Shown piece by piece: positions 17,366-26,980 of a DNA stretch of 64,000 bases. Position 1 is the first letter of the stretch, and the number at the start of each line of letters is the position of its first letter. The stretch is from NCBI RefSeq assembly GCF_036492835.1, contig NZ_AP025314.1, forward strand, positions 4,382,010 through 4,446,009. Direction: 5' to 3'. Both the position numbers and the translations under genes were made by a program. This DNA comes from Fulvitalea axinellae (GTDB lineage Bacteria > Bacteroidota > Bacteroidia > Cytophagales > Cyclobacteriaceae). The notes under the pieces were generated by a model. The model was not told where the DNA came from, searched no databases, and worked only from the letters and a program-made list of their open reading frames with translations.

Positions 17366-18517
17366 TTAGGCTCCAGCCCCTTTTAACAACGTCACTTTCA
17401 TCCCGTCTGTAAGATTGGTAATTCCTGCGGTCACAACCTTATCCCCCACTTTCACTCCCGAAAGAACCAAAAAGCCCTGATTGGTCAAATCACCCAACTC
17501 AACAGTCGTTTTCTTCACAACCATTACTCCGCCTTCTTCCCTTACCACGAAAACGTATGTCTCTCCAGATTGACCTTCCGTTACCGCATCGGCGGGCAGA
17601 TAAAGACTCATCGACCCGTTACTGCCTATTTCGGGCTTAAAAGTCACCCGTGCCGACATCCCTATTCTCACATGGGAATTAGCATCCAGAATATCCACAT
17701 TGACAGGGTAAGTAGATCCCGCACTTTTTGAATATGAAATCTCTGCCACACGGCCTTTGAAACTGGTTCCTTTTATTGAGGAAAAAACAATCGACGCATC
17801 CTCTCCCACACTGATTTGCCCGATATAGCTGTCCGGCACTCCTACCCTAACTTGCAGAAAACCCTCTGAGCTAAGTTCCACCACGGTACTTCCCGACTGT
17901 ACAACCTCGTTTACGTCCACGCTCTTTTTGGTGATAACACCATCTATCGGGGCATACAGCCTTGTATAACTTAATTGCCTTTCTGCTAGGTTGACGTTCT
18001 TCACACTTTCCTCATACGCGGCCTGCGCTGACGCATATGAGTTTTGGGCCTTTTCATAATCGCTTAGCGAAGCCGTATTCTTTTCATACAAATCCTTGAT
18101 CCTGTCAAGCTCCGATGAAGATGTACTAAACTGTACTTTCGCCTGATTTCGAGAAGCTTTCGCCTGATCCAATTTCAACTTGAGATCCCGGGGATCCAGT
18201 GTGGCTATAAGGCTCCCTTTTCGAATTTTGTCACCTTCTTTTACCAAAACCGAAGCTACCTTTCCAGTTACTCGAAAACTGAGATTGATCTCTTTCTCGG
18301 CTTGGCTTTGGCCAATATATGTCCGGTTCAGTGCGCTATTTCCATACGACAATGTCATATATTTCACTGGCCGCAACTCTTCTGCGCTCACTTTTTCCTT
18401 TTTCTTTCCGCAAGCTCCCAGAAACAAAAGGCATAAGCTGGCCAACGCGCACACAAACCGGAAGCCCGATTTCCTAGCCAGGTCCAACTGTCGAGCACTC
18501 GTCATATTTTCACTCAT
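17366..18517 (-). CDS. RND periplasmic adaptor (membrane fusion protein), lipoprotein
   Basis: A 383-residue adaptor. A signal segment ends in LLFLGAC, so Cys36 is a likely lipid anchor. LSFRVTGKVASVLVKEGDKIRKGSLIATLD is the first lipoyl half; a helical hairpin (~100-170) follows, then LYAPIDGVITKKSVDVNEVV, and beta-barrel and membrane-proximal domains. Its start overlaps the upstream outer-membrane gene stop (TAATG), indicating translational coupling. Confidence 0.9.
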   Translation of the reverse strand: MSENMTSARQLDLARKSGFRFVCALASLCLLFLGACGKKKEKVSAEELRPVKYMTLSYGNSALNRTYIGQSQAEKEINLSFRVTGKVASVLVKEGDKIRKGSLIATLDPRDLKLKLDQAKASRNQAKVQFSTSSSELDRIKDLYEKNTASLSDYEKAQNSYASAQAAYEESVKNVNLAERQLSYTRLYAPIDGVITKKSVDVNEVVQSGSTVVELSSEGFLQVRVGVPDSYIGQISVGEDASIVFSSIKGTSFKGRVAEISYSKSAGSTYPVNVDILDANSHVRIGMSARVTFKPEIGSNGSMSLYLPADAVTEGQSGETYVFVVREEGGVMVVKKTTVELGDLTNQGFLVLSGVKVGDKVVTAGITNLTDGMKVTLLKGAGA

Positions 18518-20880
18518 TAGTCTTCAGTATTTTGTCGGTAATATTCTATAAACCGGCGACGCAGGTCCTCGTTTTCCTCATTGTCTCTCAATATTCCGTA
18601 ACCACCGATGCTACGCTCCAGCTTAAACAGGTTTTGCATAAACACAAAATCAGCGTTTGCTCTTGATTGTTCCGATTGGATCACCGCATTCTGGGCCTCC
18701 AACAACGAGACAAAGCTTGCTTTTCCCTGCAAATACGACTCCTGCACCAGACCAAAAGCCTTACGGGAAGCTTCCAATGCCTGTCGGCTCAAGTCAAGGT
18801 TAAAATAGCTGACACTCAACTGCTGCAACCCCACTCGCACTTGTGTTCGCAACGATTGTTCCTGCGATACAAAATTCTCCTCCACTTGGTTGATTCTCAC
18901 TTTATACTGCCTGTTCTTGGCGCCAATAGAGCCTCCTTGCAGTATTGGCCAAGCTAGTCCGACTGTCGCGTTCCAGTTATTGTCCACTACCCCAAATGTC
19001 GGTTCTTGGCCTTGGCGGTAGAAGTTGTGTGACACTTGGCCCTGAAGCGTGAAATCCGGGATATACCTTTGTCGATTATTCGCTTTTTTCTGACGCTTCA
19101 ACAATGTGTTGTTTATCGTCAAAGCCTTCAATTCCGGTGAGTTCTTGAGTGATTCTTCTTGCAAAAACTGGTTGAGTAGCTCAACACTTTGCGGGTTCTT
19201 CAGATATGGCTCCCAATACAGGTAACTCATGTCCATCGTACTGTCCCAAAGCATCACGTTTTGCACCTTTATTGGTGCGTTGATGTCTCTATTCAGTATC
19301 TGGTTAAGATTGGCCTTGGCCATCGTCACCGTATAGTATGTGTTAATTGTATTATATGTGGCGGTCGCCAAACTTGATTCCCAGCGATAAACATCCGAGG
19401 CATCGGCAGTGCCAACAGCCAATCGCTGTTTGGCTATCTGAAGGTTTTTCTTTGTCAACTCGCGATTATTCTCCTGTACTTTCAGGTTTGCCTCAGCCAT
19501 TAAAATCTGCAAATATGTCTGTGTCGTATTCAGTATTAGGTCAAGACGGCTGGCCATATAATTTTGGCCCTGCATACGCCAATTCAGTTGCTGACTTTTA
19601 ATTGCCGACATTGTCTGCTCGGAGAAAATCATTTGCTGAAGCGCCACATTCCCATCAAACATCCTTTCGGCTTGGGTAAATCCGGCGGCTTTAGGGCTTA
19701 AAAAAGATTGGGTTCCGTTTAGGCTAATTGTCGGAAACAGGTTCGCCAATGCTATTCTGTAGTCTTGATAGCTGGATTTCACTCCGTAGTTTGACGCTTT
19801 CAGATCTGGGTTTCCGTCCAACGCTTCAAGTAAAACCTCTCGCAAACCAGTCTCAGGTACAAACTCTTGTTCTGTATGCAACAAGTTCGCAGAAATCAAC
19901 ACCTCAAAACTTGGGTAGATTTTTAACTTCTCCGCAGCGCCCAAATTCACTGTCGGTTCCAGTGTAACTTGCAAAGCCACAGGAAGAGTCGAAGCGTTTC
20001 TCCCCGATAGAATATCGGCCACATCCAAAGCGCAACGTCTAAGTTGCAACTCACGGGTATTTTTAGGCGCCACGGTAGCCAAAACCCCCAACTCCAAATC
20101 TTCGTGGACATAGCTAAACGCCGGAATTTTACGGGCGGTGAGGCTATCAATCAGAGTCACTTTGCCGGCCTTGTCCAACCCCGTGGAACCTAACATCACC
20201 GCATCAGCGCTATCAGCCTCCACCGCCTGAAGCACCGATTCGACAGTAGGTTCTACTCTGGGCACACGAATCTGAAAAATTCCGTCGAACTCCTTAATAC
20301 TCTCTTCCTCACGCTCTCTAAGTTTTTCCGGACTCAGTCCCAAATAGTCGTAAAGCTGGTCCACAATAGGCACCATTATTCGCTTATAAGGAAAAATCTT
20401 GTGTAGTTCCCTGAATTCATCCGACCGGTCAGCGGTAATGGCTATAAAAGTAAAATTCCGTATACCAGACACCGGCATCGGCTCTTTTTGGATCCCTTGA
20501 AACACCGGGTCCAGAATACTCATCGCAATAGTAGGCTTCTTATAGGTCTTCAAGGCGACGGCTGCCGCGCTACTGCTCCACCCCAGAGTTATAATCACAT
20601 CGACTCGGGGATCCTTGACCAGTCGCTGAACCGCATCCACTCCTTCTTTCCCGGAACCATCCGTCTTAATGGTAAACTCGTCGGGAAACAGTACTGTGTA
20701 CCGTCTCCTGACCACTTGTTCTATCTCCTCTCGAAGTTGTTGCACATAAGGCAGGTCTGACTCGTCCACCACAATGCCAATAGTCGTCGGCTGGTCAATG
20801 CTTTGGGCCATGGCCAGACTCGACATCCCGCCCCAAACCGCTAGCGCAACCAATACCAAAGCGTATATCTTTACCTTCAT
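18517..20880 (-). CDS. TolC-family outer-membrane protein fused to a substrate-binding-like domain
   Basis: A 787-residue protein. Residues 1-25 form a signal peptide. Residues ~30-335 read as a periplasmic binding-protein fold of the ABC_sub_bind type: TIGIVVDESDLPYVQQL, DVIITLGWSSSAAAV, KRIMVPIVDQ, DAVMLGSTGLD, KIPAFSYVHEDLELG. Residues ~345-787 are a TolC/OEP protein with two coiled repeats (NPDLKASNYGVKSSYQDYRIA; SVSYFNLDLSRQALEASRKAF). It heads an operon with adaptor and permease. The extra domain could sense or capture substrate in the periplasm; that role is inferred. No frameshift or internal start separates the parts. Confidence 0.85.
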   Translation of the reverse strand: MKVKIYALVLVALAVWGGMSSLAMAQSIDQPTTIGIVVDESDLPYVQQLREEIEQVVRRRYTVLFPDEFTIKTDGSGKEGVDAVQRLVKDPRVDVIITLGWSSSAAAVALKTYKKPTIAMSILDPVFQGIQKEPMPVSGIRNFTFIAITADRSDEFRELHKIFPYKRIMVPIVDQLYDYLGLSPEKLREREEESIKEFDGIFQIRVPRVEPTVESVLQAVEADSADAVMLGSTGLDKAGKVTLIDSLTARKIPAFSYVHEDLELGVLATVAPKNTRELQLRRCALDVADILSGRNASTLPVALQVTLEPTVNLGAAEKLKIYPSFEVLISANLLHTEQEFVPETGLREVLLEALDGNPDLKASNYGVKSSYQDYRIALANLFPTISLNGTQSFLSPKAAGFTQAERMFDGNVALQQMIFSEQTMSAIKSQQLNWRMQGQNYMASRLDLILNTTQTYLQILMAEANLKVQENNRELTKKNLQIAKQRLAVGTADASDVYRWESSLATATYNTINTYYTVTMAKANLNQILNRDINAPIKVQNVMLWDSTMDMSYLYWEPYLKNPQSVELLNQFLQEESLKNSPELKALTINNTLLKRQKKANNRQRYIPDFTLQGQVSHNFYRQGQEPTFGVVDNNWNATVGLAWPILQGGSIGAKNRQYKVRINQVEENFVSQEQSLRTQVRVGLQQLSVSYFNLDLSRQALEASRKAFGLVQESYLQGKASFVSLLEAQNAVIQSEQSRANADFVFMQNLFKLERSIGGYGILRDNEENEDLRRRFIEYYRQNTED

Positions 20881-21063
20881 TCCTATCGATTTTCGAACAG
20901 GAAACAGGAAAAAGGAAGAAGATGTTTGTCAAATAGCGGGGCATATCCCAAAAAGCAACACAATAAAATCTGTTTTTCGTTTTACACGACAAAAGGCTAT
21001 TTTCAACGCTCATCTTGAAAAATACCGTCACGACAAGAATCGATTTCAACCCAAACCACCAAA

Positions 21064-21723
21064 ATGACCGCAACAGACTTAAACGACAAGACAAAATTCC
21101 GTATCCTTCACGAATTCAGCTTTGACGAAACCAAGGAGTTCCTTTTGAACAACGCTCCAAGAAGAAGTCGCTGGATGATATTTTTCCAAATCTGGACCAT
21201 CACCACACTAGCCGTCAGCGTGTTTTTCATCATTTTCAAGTCGGAAGGGATAATTGACAGCCTACAACAAATTCTTATCGGGTTGGTTCTGTGTTTTTCC
21301 TTGGTCATAATACTGCACGAAGGCTTACACGGCTTGGCTTTTCTTCCCTTGGGAAAACGGAATATCTCTTTTGGCTGGATACCGAAGAAATTTATGTTTT
21401 ACGCTATGGCTCACAGGGAATCTCTCAGCACCCGGCAGTACGCCTATATCGCCATGCTTCCTTTTGCGGTTATCAACAGCGCAATGATTATCTGCGCTTT
21501 CTTCTTTCCGGAATTCGTCACGGTATTCTTGACCATCCTAACCGTGCATAGCCTGTTTTGTAGCGGCGATTTTATGTTTACCTCAATCTTTATGTCTATG
21601 GGCGAGGTTTACACTTACGACGACAAAAAGCTGCGCAGAACCTATATCTTTGTCCCCGCAAAAGACGAAATCACCACAAGCGACGATAATGAGCAAACCG
21701 AAATTCAAGACGATAGCATTTGA
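21064..21723 (+). CDS. DUF3267-like membrane protein with HExxH motif
   Basis: A 219-residue protein with about four hydrophobic helices. HEGLH in VIILHEGLHGLAFLP is an HExxH zinc-site motif next to a membrane segment, and the spacing resembles DUF3267 putative intramembrane zincins. Proteolysis is not shown for the family. Its last 35 bp overlap the start of the next gene, so the two are probably co-transcribed. Confidence 0.65.
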   Translation: MTATDLNDKTKFRILHEFSFDETKEFLLNNAPRRSRWMIFFQIWTITTLAVSVFFIIFKSEGIIDSLQQILIGLVLCFSLVIILHEGLHGLAFLPLGKRNISFGWIPKKFMFYAMAHRESLSTRQYAYIAMLPFAVINSAMIICAFFFPEFVTVFLTILTVHSLFCSGDFMFTSIFMSMGEVYTYDDKKLRRTYIFVPAKDEITTSDDNEQTEIQDDSI

Positions 21724-22405
21724 CGCCGACGATACGCTTTGGGTAAACGAGACGTTTTTCTCCGATATCGAAAGTAAGTTCGTGGCAATGATAAGGCCTT
21801 ACGCCAAAGGCGATACCGATACGATTAAGAAAAGACTCTTCGAAACCGAGATGCGCAACCTCTCGCTGTTCGGCTACGGCGCCAAAGGTTTCACCCTTTC
21901 GCTAGTGGAGACGGCCATAGAGCTAAGCGAAGGACAAATACCGGCCACGGGAATCCAACAGCTTCTGGATTACGGAAAAGACCTGATACAACACCCGATC
22001 CACCTGCTGGAAGGTGCCGAAGAGACGATCAAATCCCTGTCGGAACATTACAAGCTGATGGTGATTACCAAAGGCGACCTTTTCCATCAGGAAGACAAAC
22101 TGGCGAGATCAGGCTTGGCGGACCTTTTCGATTATCTGGAAATCGTTTCGGAAAAAGACGAAGCCACTTACAAAAGGGTCTATGCCCGCTATGACCTTGA
22201 TCCAGCCGAAACTCTAATGGTCGGCAATTCCCTGAAATCCGACGTTATTCCAATTCTGGATATCGGCGGACACGCCGTTCATATCCCGTTCCATACAACT
22301 TGGGCACACGAAAAAGTTAGCGACAGCAAACAGGCCAAATATCAATACGCCACACTGAAATCGCTCAACGAATTGGAACAATGGCTTGAGGAACACGGCG
22401 CCTAA
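21689..22405 (+). CDS. HAD-superfamily phosphatase
   Basis: A 238-residue HAD hydrolase. TIAFDADDTLWVNETFFSD is motif I with two catalytic Asp residues; VITKGD is motif II; the Lys region and MVGNSLKSDVIPILDIGGHAVHIP give motifs III and IV. Substrate unknown. ATG at 21689 fits the family start; its 3' end overlaps the convergent 1004-residue gene by 4 bp. Confidence 0.85.
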   Translation: MSKPKFKTIAFDADDTLWVNETFFSDIESKFVAMIRPYAKGDTDTIKKRLFETEMRNLSLFGYGAKGFTLSLVETAIELSEGQIPATGIQQLLDYGKDLIQHPIHLLEGAEETIKSLSEHYKLMVITKGDLFHQEDKLARSGLADLFDYLEIVSEKDEATYKRVYARYDLDPAETLMVGNSLKSDVIPILDIGGHAVHIPFHTTWAHEKVSDSKQAKYQYATLKSLNELEQWLEEHGA

Positions 22406-25400
22406 TCCTCGTCTTTCATGGCTTTGTAAAGCGCCCGGATACGTCCGTCGTTCGATTTTTCGGCACATAGCTCTTTGACGGAACTTCCGGTCGCTTTCAC
22501 ATACGCCTTTATCAGTTTGGCTTGGCGATCATCCTTGCCTTTGAAGCGGACTATCATTCCGAATATTTGCTTAATCATCTCAAGGCGGTGGCGGTGCAGG
22601 CCTTTGGTGGTCTCTTCGGGAGGGCCCCAGCCCAAGTCCCTAACTTTTTGCGCTCCGAATCGCATCAGGTACAGTCCGCCTTCCAATGCGCTCGCTCCGA
22701 TGTTAAGACCCAAACCCGCCGGGGCGCTGACGCCAGTCAACACCACGATTCCGCCGGCTATACGGATTATCTCGGCGGCTATTCTTACGCTTTTGTCCAC
22801 CATCCTGTCGCGGTTCATATCCTTCAACTCTTCGGCCAAGTCCAGTTCCCGCACATCCCGCAAGCCTTCCTCGCTATAGCTTCCTGTAAAAAGATTCAAC
22901 CGCTCGCTTACCACTTTCTGCCGGAAAGCTTTGTCGTGCGCCACTTGATAAAGCACGCTTTCGTCCAAGTCGCCATCTTCGTCGAGTGTTTGCTCCATCA
23001 ACGGATCGGCGGCGCCTTTGACCCTCAGCTGGCGAACACGGTCAAGCATCGCCAAATAGTTCATTACGTCTTGGGAGAGCGAGTAACCGCTCCGGGCTAC
23101 CTCTACGGCGGAAATAACGATACCCAAAGCCGGAACCGCCGAAGTAACGGCCAACGGAGCCTTTCCGACCAAACCCATAATCGTTTTGGTCAGACTCAAA
23201 ACGCTCTTGGCTACCCTGGCCAGTTGCGCCCCCCTTTCCACCGCTCTTTTCGCAAAGACTTCCGGATCTTTTTCCGGATCCTCGTCCATCAGAAGGCGAA
23301 CGTCCTCCACAGCGCCTTTGAAAAGCTCCACCGTTTCTATCAGGCCCTCAAGCACCGCACCGACCATTCCGGCGAGTTCCCCGACCAGATTATGGAAGAC
23401 CTCCTCTGTCACGGCCTCCCCAATGTCTTTGCTTTCTCCGGCGAAAAGCTCAAACATCTTGGATTCCTTGTTCATCTTCGCCCCTACCTTGTCCACAGTT
23501 TCGGGAGGCATGCCCGTCAATACCCGCTGAAGCTGAAGCATACACCAAATAAGCTCCGGTGAGTCGGTCTGTATATACAGATCCATAATATGGTATCTGT
23601 CACCTCCGGCACTCCTGATCATATCGGTTCTTAATGATTTCCGGTCGGAGCTTTGGATAATCGACGGGATCGGAGGAATCGTTTCGTCAACTTTCGGGTC
23701 ATAGCCTTCGGACCTTGACAGCAAATCAAGCCAATACATTTTGAGCGTCCCGACAGGACTTGTATCGGTATCGGGTGCGGAAGCTTGTGCTTTTTTTGAA
23801 AGGACAGAGGCCACTGTAGCGTCGTATACCGAATCAAAACCGGCCGCTCCCGGAGCAGAGTCTTCTATTCCTTTGACAATACGATTGCGCCAAATCACTT
23901 TCCGTCCGGCCATCCGGAATCTGCGTTTGGCATTTTCCTTCGGTACCGAGAAAGTTACAGGAAAACTTCCTTCCTTGGGTTTCTCCACTCCCGCTTCGAT
24001 GTCTTCAGAATAAACTTCTCCATTCTCTTCCCCCGGAATCATCAGCTCCGCTGGACTGAACTCCGCCGGAAGGTATCCGTAGGTCTTCCATGGCATAAGC
24101 CAAGTAGTGGAGCGCCGGGGCAATCTCACTTCGCTGCGCATCGGATTTTCGACCTCGCTCAAATTACGGATTTGTTGCGCAGACCTCATGTGCCTTCCAG
24201 CCCTAGCCATTCCCGCCGAAGACAGCGCGTTTGCCAAGTGCAAAAACGGCGGGTAAATCGTCAGAAAAGTCCCTTCCAATCCCCCTTCGGGAATTTTTTT
24301 GCCAAGGAAAGTACTGTGACCGAATTTGCCGGGAAAGTTTAGCTCCGTAAAATTTTGGCCTTGGGATTTACCGCTCAAAGCCTTATTGATGGCCGACGGT
24401 GGATAGTTTAACCCGTAACGTTTATCACCATAAGCATGAGTAGCGTGAAGGCGTATTGGAGCTCGGCGCTTGTCGGGCGCCACCTCTTTTATCTGCTCAC
24501 CGGACATCGTTAGCCCAGTCATCTCCCGAAGTACCTCACGCCCCCTTACCGTCCGCATCATCCAGGCCATTGAGGAGTAGATGCTGTCGGTCATCTCAAG
24601 TTCGTCTTTTAGAAACTCAACGGCTCCGGAAGGTACCTGACGCCTCGCCAGACGGGCCATCGGTAATGATATCGGTTGTTCGCCATCAGCATCCGCAACC
24701 ACTTTCACAGGAAAAGTCTCGGAGGTTAATTTCCGCCATAGCCTCTGAGTGTCTTCCACCCCGCTGTCCTCTTCCGAAAGAGTCGGGATATCATAAAGCG
24801 TGTGGTCCGGAACCCAGAGTTCCATGTCTTTCCGGATAACCATATTGACTAATCTGGTGTGCTCCTTTTCCAGATTTTCCAACAAATACAGAAGCCCGCT
24901 CAGGATGCGTGTATCTTCGGGATCGCCCACCGTGCCGGTAAGCGGGCCCATCGGGTGGAAGCGGTGCCATTCGAAAATGGTTATCCGCATTCGGTCAATT
25001 ATCGAAAAAGCTTTGTCGTATAGATCCTGTAATTTGGCTTGGGCCTCCGTAGCGACACGTTCAGCTTCCACTACACCGGAGGCTTCAACTTTGGCTTTCG
25101 AAAGTGCGGTCTGGGCCTTTTTCAGGGCCGTGACTTCCGCTCGTTCCCTTACGGTTATCAGTTGGTGATATGCGGGTAGATGCCGGTCTATTTCCGCCAG
25201 CTGAGGATGAACTTTGTATTGTGTCGTCCTAGGTTTTGCTTTTCCCGAAGCGTCCCGTTCATTGGTTATCGTTATAAAATCGGCAGGGGAAAGAATATCT
25301 TTCAGTAAAGAACTGGCCGAACTGGCGAGCGTAGCACTGGGAGGAACCTTACCGACTCCCTGCGCACCGCCCATCGGACGGGCCAAACCTCTATGTGCAT

Positions 25401-25416
25401 CGCTTTGCCTGAACAT
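22402..25416 (-). CDS. Unrecognised 1004-residue protein, possible effector
   Basis: Not recognised as a whole. No signal peptide is seen. Residues 1-40 are Gly/Ala/Ser-rich and probably disordered; ~85-140 are charged helix, likely coiled coil. Residues ~267-440 faintly follow the M91/NleD metallopeptidase layout (FLKDELEM, TVRGREVLREM, FGHSTFLGKK, then VENPMRSEVRLPRR), but where HExxH should be it reads HLANALSS, so any such domain is inactive. Residues ~675-1004 are mostly helical with two Gly/Ala-rich hydrophobic stretches (~748-772 and ~878-916) that could enter membranes. Orphan gene between a HAD phosphatase and nhaC. An intracellularly made effector or toxin is one idea; the M91 comparison is from memory of the motif pattern. 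Confidence 0.75.
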   Translation of the reverse strand: MFRQSDAHRGLARPMGGAQGVGKVPPSATLASSASSLLKDILSPADFITITNERDASGKAKPRTTQYKVHPQLAEIDRHLPAYHQLITVRERAEVTALKKAQTALSKAKVEASGVVEAERVATEAQAKLQDLYDKAFSIIDRMRITIFEWHRFHPMGPLTGTVGDPEDTRILSGLLYLLENLEKEHTRLVNMVIRKDMELWVPDHTLYDIPTLSEEDSGVEDTQRLWRKLTSETFPVKVVADADGEQPISLPMARLARRQVPSGAVEFLKDELEMTDSIYSSMAWMMRTVRGREVLREMTGLTMSGEQIKEVAPDKRRAPIRLHATHAYGDKRYGLNYPPSAINKALSGKSQGQNFTELNFPGKFGHSTFLGKKIPEGGLEGTFLTIYPPFLHLANALSSAGMARAGRHMRSAQQIRNLSEVENPMRSEVRLPRRSTTWLMPWKTYGYLPAEFSPAELMIPGEENGEVYSEDIEAGVEKPKEGSFPVTFSVPKENAKRRFRMAGRKVIWRNRIVKGIEDSAPGAAGFDSVYDATVASVLSKKAQASAPDTDTSPVGTLKMYWLDLLSRSEGYDPKVDETIPPIPSIIQSSDRKSLRTDMIRSAGGDRYHIMDLYIQTDSPELIWCMLQLQRVLTGMPPETVDKVGAKMNKESKMFELFAGESKDIGEAVTEEVFHNLVGELAGMVGAVLEGLIETVELFKGAVEDVRLLMDEDPEKDPEVFAKRAVERGAQLARVAKSVLSLTKTIMGLVGKAPLAVTSAVPALGIVISAVEVARSGYSLSQDVMNYLAMLDRVRQLRVKGAADPLMEQTLDEDGDLDESVLYQVAHDKAFRQKVVSERLNLFTGSYSEEGLRDVRELDLAEELKDMNRDRMVDKSVRIAAEIIRIAGGIVVLTGVSAPAGLGLNIGASALEGGLYLMRFGAQKVRDLGWGPPEETTKGLHRHRLEMIKQIFGMIVRFKGKDDRQAKLIKAYVKATGSSVKELCAEKSNDGRIRALYKAMKDED

Positions 25417-25481
25417 CTGGATTAAACCGACTTAATAAGTGTCTAACCCAAATTGCTTACCGGAAAGAAAAATAGAGATAC

Positions 25482-26900
25482 CTAAGCCGTTTCGGCCTCT
25501 TTTGTCACTTTCTTAAAAACGAAAATTCCGAAATAGGTCAGCATGATAGAGAGTACAGGATTTATCAGATTCAGGAACGCATAAGGGGCGTAAGAGAAAG
25601 AGTCAACGCCCAAAGTAACGGAAATAAAAGCCCCGGCCGTAGTCCACGGGATTAGCCCGCCGGTGAGCGTCGCCCCTTCTTCCAGGTATCGGCTCAGCAT
25701 GGAATTCCGCAAGCCTTTTTCCTCAAAGGATTTCTTGTACAGGCCGGCGTTAACGATAATGGAAAGGTAGATTTCACCCATAGCCACGTTGCCCAGAAAA
25801 CAAGACGAAATCACCATCAGACCATAATGTCTCACCGATCTGACCCGCTCGGTTATTTTGGCTACCAACACTTCCAGAAAACGTCCCGTTTCCAAAACCC
25901 CTCCCAAGCAGATCGCTATAAACGAAAGCGAAAAGGTCCACATCATATTCTGAATTCCGCCCCGGACCAAAAGCTTGTCAATCATTTCGTTTCCACTTTT
26001 GATTGTATAGCCTTCGTTCACGGCTTTCAGCGCTTCGGTAAATGTGGCTCCTTGGTCAAATACGGCCACCAACAGCCCCAGCAATACTCCAACTCCCATT
26101 GCGGGAACGGCGGGAACTTTCAAAATATTCAGAACCAAAACTACGACAAGCGGAAGAAGCGCTATGGGGTTAATATGAAAAGCCCCCTCAAGTGTCGTCC
26201 TGATCAACTCAACCTTGGCGCTATCCACCGTAACAGCATCGCCGTAAGGCAGTCCCATAAAAAAATACAGCACTAATGCCAGCGCAAACGACGGCACCGT
26301 AGTGAATGACATATTCTTGATATGATCGTAAAGATCAGCTTCGGCCGTTGCCGCCGACAAGTTTGTTGTATCGGATACCGGCGACATTTTATCTCCGAAA
26401 AAAGCACCAGAAACCACCGCTCCCGCAACTACCGGCGCAGGTATCCCCATACTCTCGCCCATTCCCATCACGGCCAAACCTACCGTCCCGACAGTTCCCC
26501 ATGAAGTTCCGGTGGCCGTAGATGTCACGGCACAAATCACCAAAACCAAAGGCAAGAAATAACCGGGATTGAGCCAATCGAGTCCGTAGACAATCAGGCT
26601 GGGAACGGTTCCCGCCAAAATCCAAGTTCCGATTGTCGCTCCGATAAGAATGAAGATCATAAACGCCGTGGTGGCTTTGCTTATACTGTTTTTGATCCCT
26701 TCGGTAATATCGGAGAAGTTAAAACCGGCAAAGTATGACGCCACTCCGCCTATCGCCACGCAAACGAGCAGAAGTGCGTGAATATCGGCTTTCAACAAAA
26801 GAACCCCGCCCAACATCACGGTCATAATCATCAAAAAAACTCCGGCTGAAAGCGTTACGGACGGCTTCCGTTCCTGTTGTTTCGGGGAATTAACTGTCAT
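25482..26900 (-). CDS. nhaC: Na+/H+ antiporter NhaC
   Basis: A 472-residue integral membrane antiporter with about 11-12 hydrophobic helices. TSTATGTSWGTVGTVGLAVMGMGESMG and GAFFGDKMSPVSDTTNLSAA are NhaC signatures, and TAGAFISVTLGV lies near the C-terminus. It exchanges sodium for protons at the inner membrane. It lies 65 bp upstream of the 1004-residue gene on the same strand, with no obvious terminator between. Confidence 0.9.
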   Translation of the reverse strand: MTVNSPKQQERKPSVTLSAGVFLMIMTVMLGGVLLLKADIHALLLVCVAIGGVASYFAGFNFSDITEGIKNSISKATTAFMIFILIGATIGTWILAGTVPSLIVYGLDWLNPGYFLPLVLVICAVTSTATGTSWGTVGTVGLAVMGMGESMGIPAPVVAGAVVSGAFFGDKMSPVSDTTNLSAATAEADLYDHIKNMSFTTVPSFALALVLYFFMGLPYGDAVTVDSAKVELIRTTLEGAFHINPIALLPLVVVLVLNILKVPAVPAMGVGVLLGLLVAVFDQGATFTEALKAVNEGYTIKSGNEMIDKLLVRGGIQNMMWTFSLSFIAICLGGVLETGRFLEVLVAKITERVRSVRHYGLMVISSCFLGNVAMGEIYLSIIVNAGLYKKSFEEKGLRNSMLSRYLEEGATLTGGLIPWTTAGAFISVTLGVDSFSYAPYAFLNLINPVLSIMLTYFGIFVFKKVTKEAETA

Positions 26901-26921
26901 TACGAACGTTTGCTTTTGTAA

Positions 26922-26957
26922 AAGAAAAACCCCGTAAACCTAAGCGTACGGGGCTTT
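26922..26957 (-). terminator. Terminator of the SurA-type chaperone operon
   Basis: On the minus strand GCCCCGTA and TACGGGG pair across a 10-nt loop and run into a T-rich tail; it lies just past the stop at 26981 and separates the operon from nhaC. Confidence 0.75.
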
Positions 26958-26980
26958 GCAGAAGAATATCTTAAGCGGAA

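Noticed and set aside
22522..23562. 346-codon open frame on the plus strand
   Set aside because: Antisense to the 1004-residue gene; its protein is rich in His, Arg and Gln in a pattern typical of a shadow frame.
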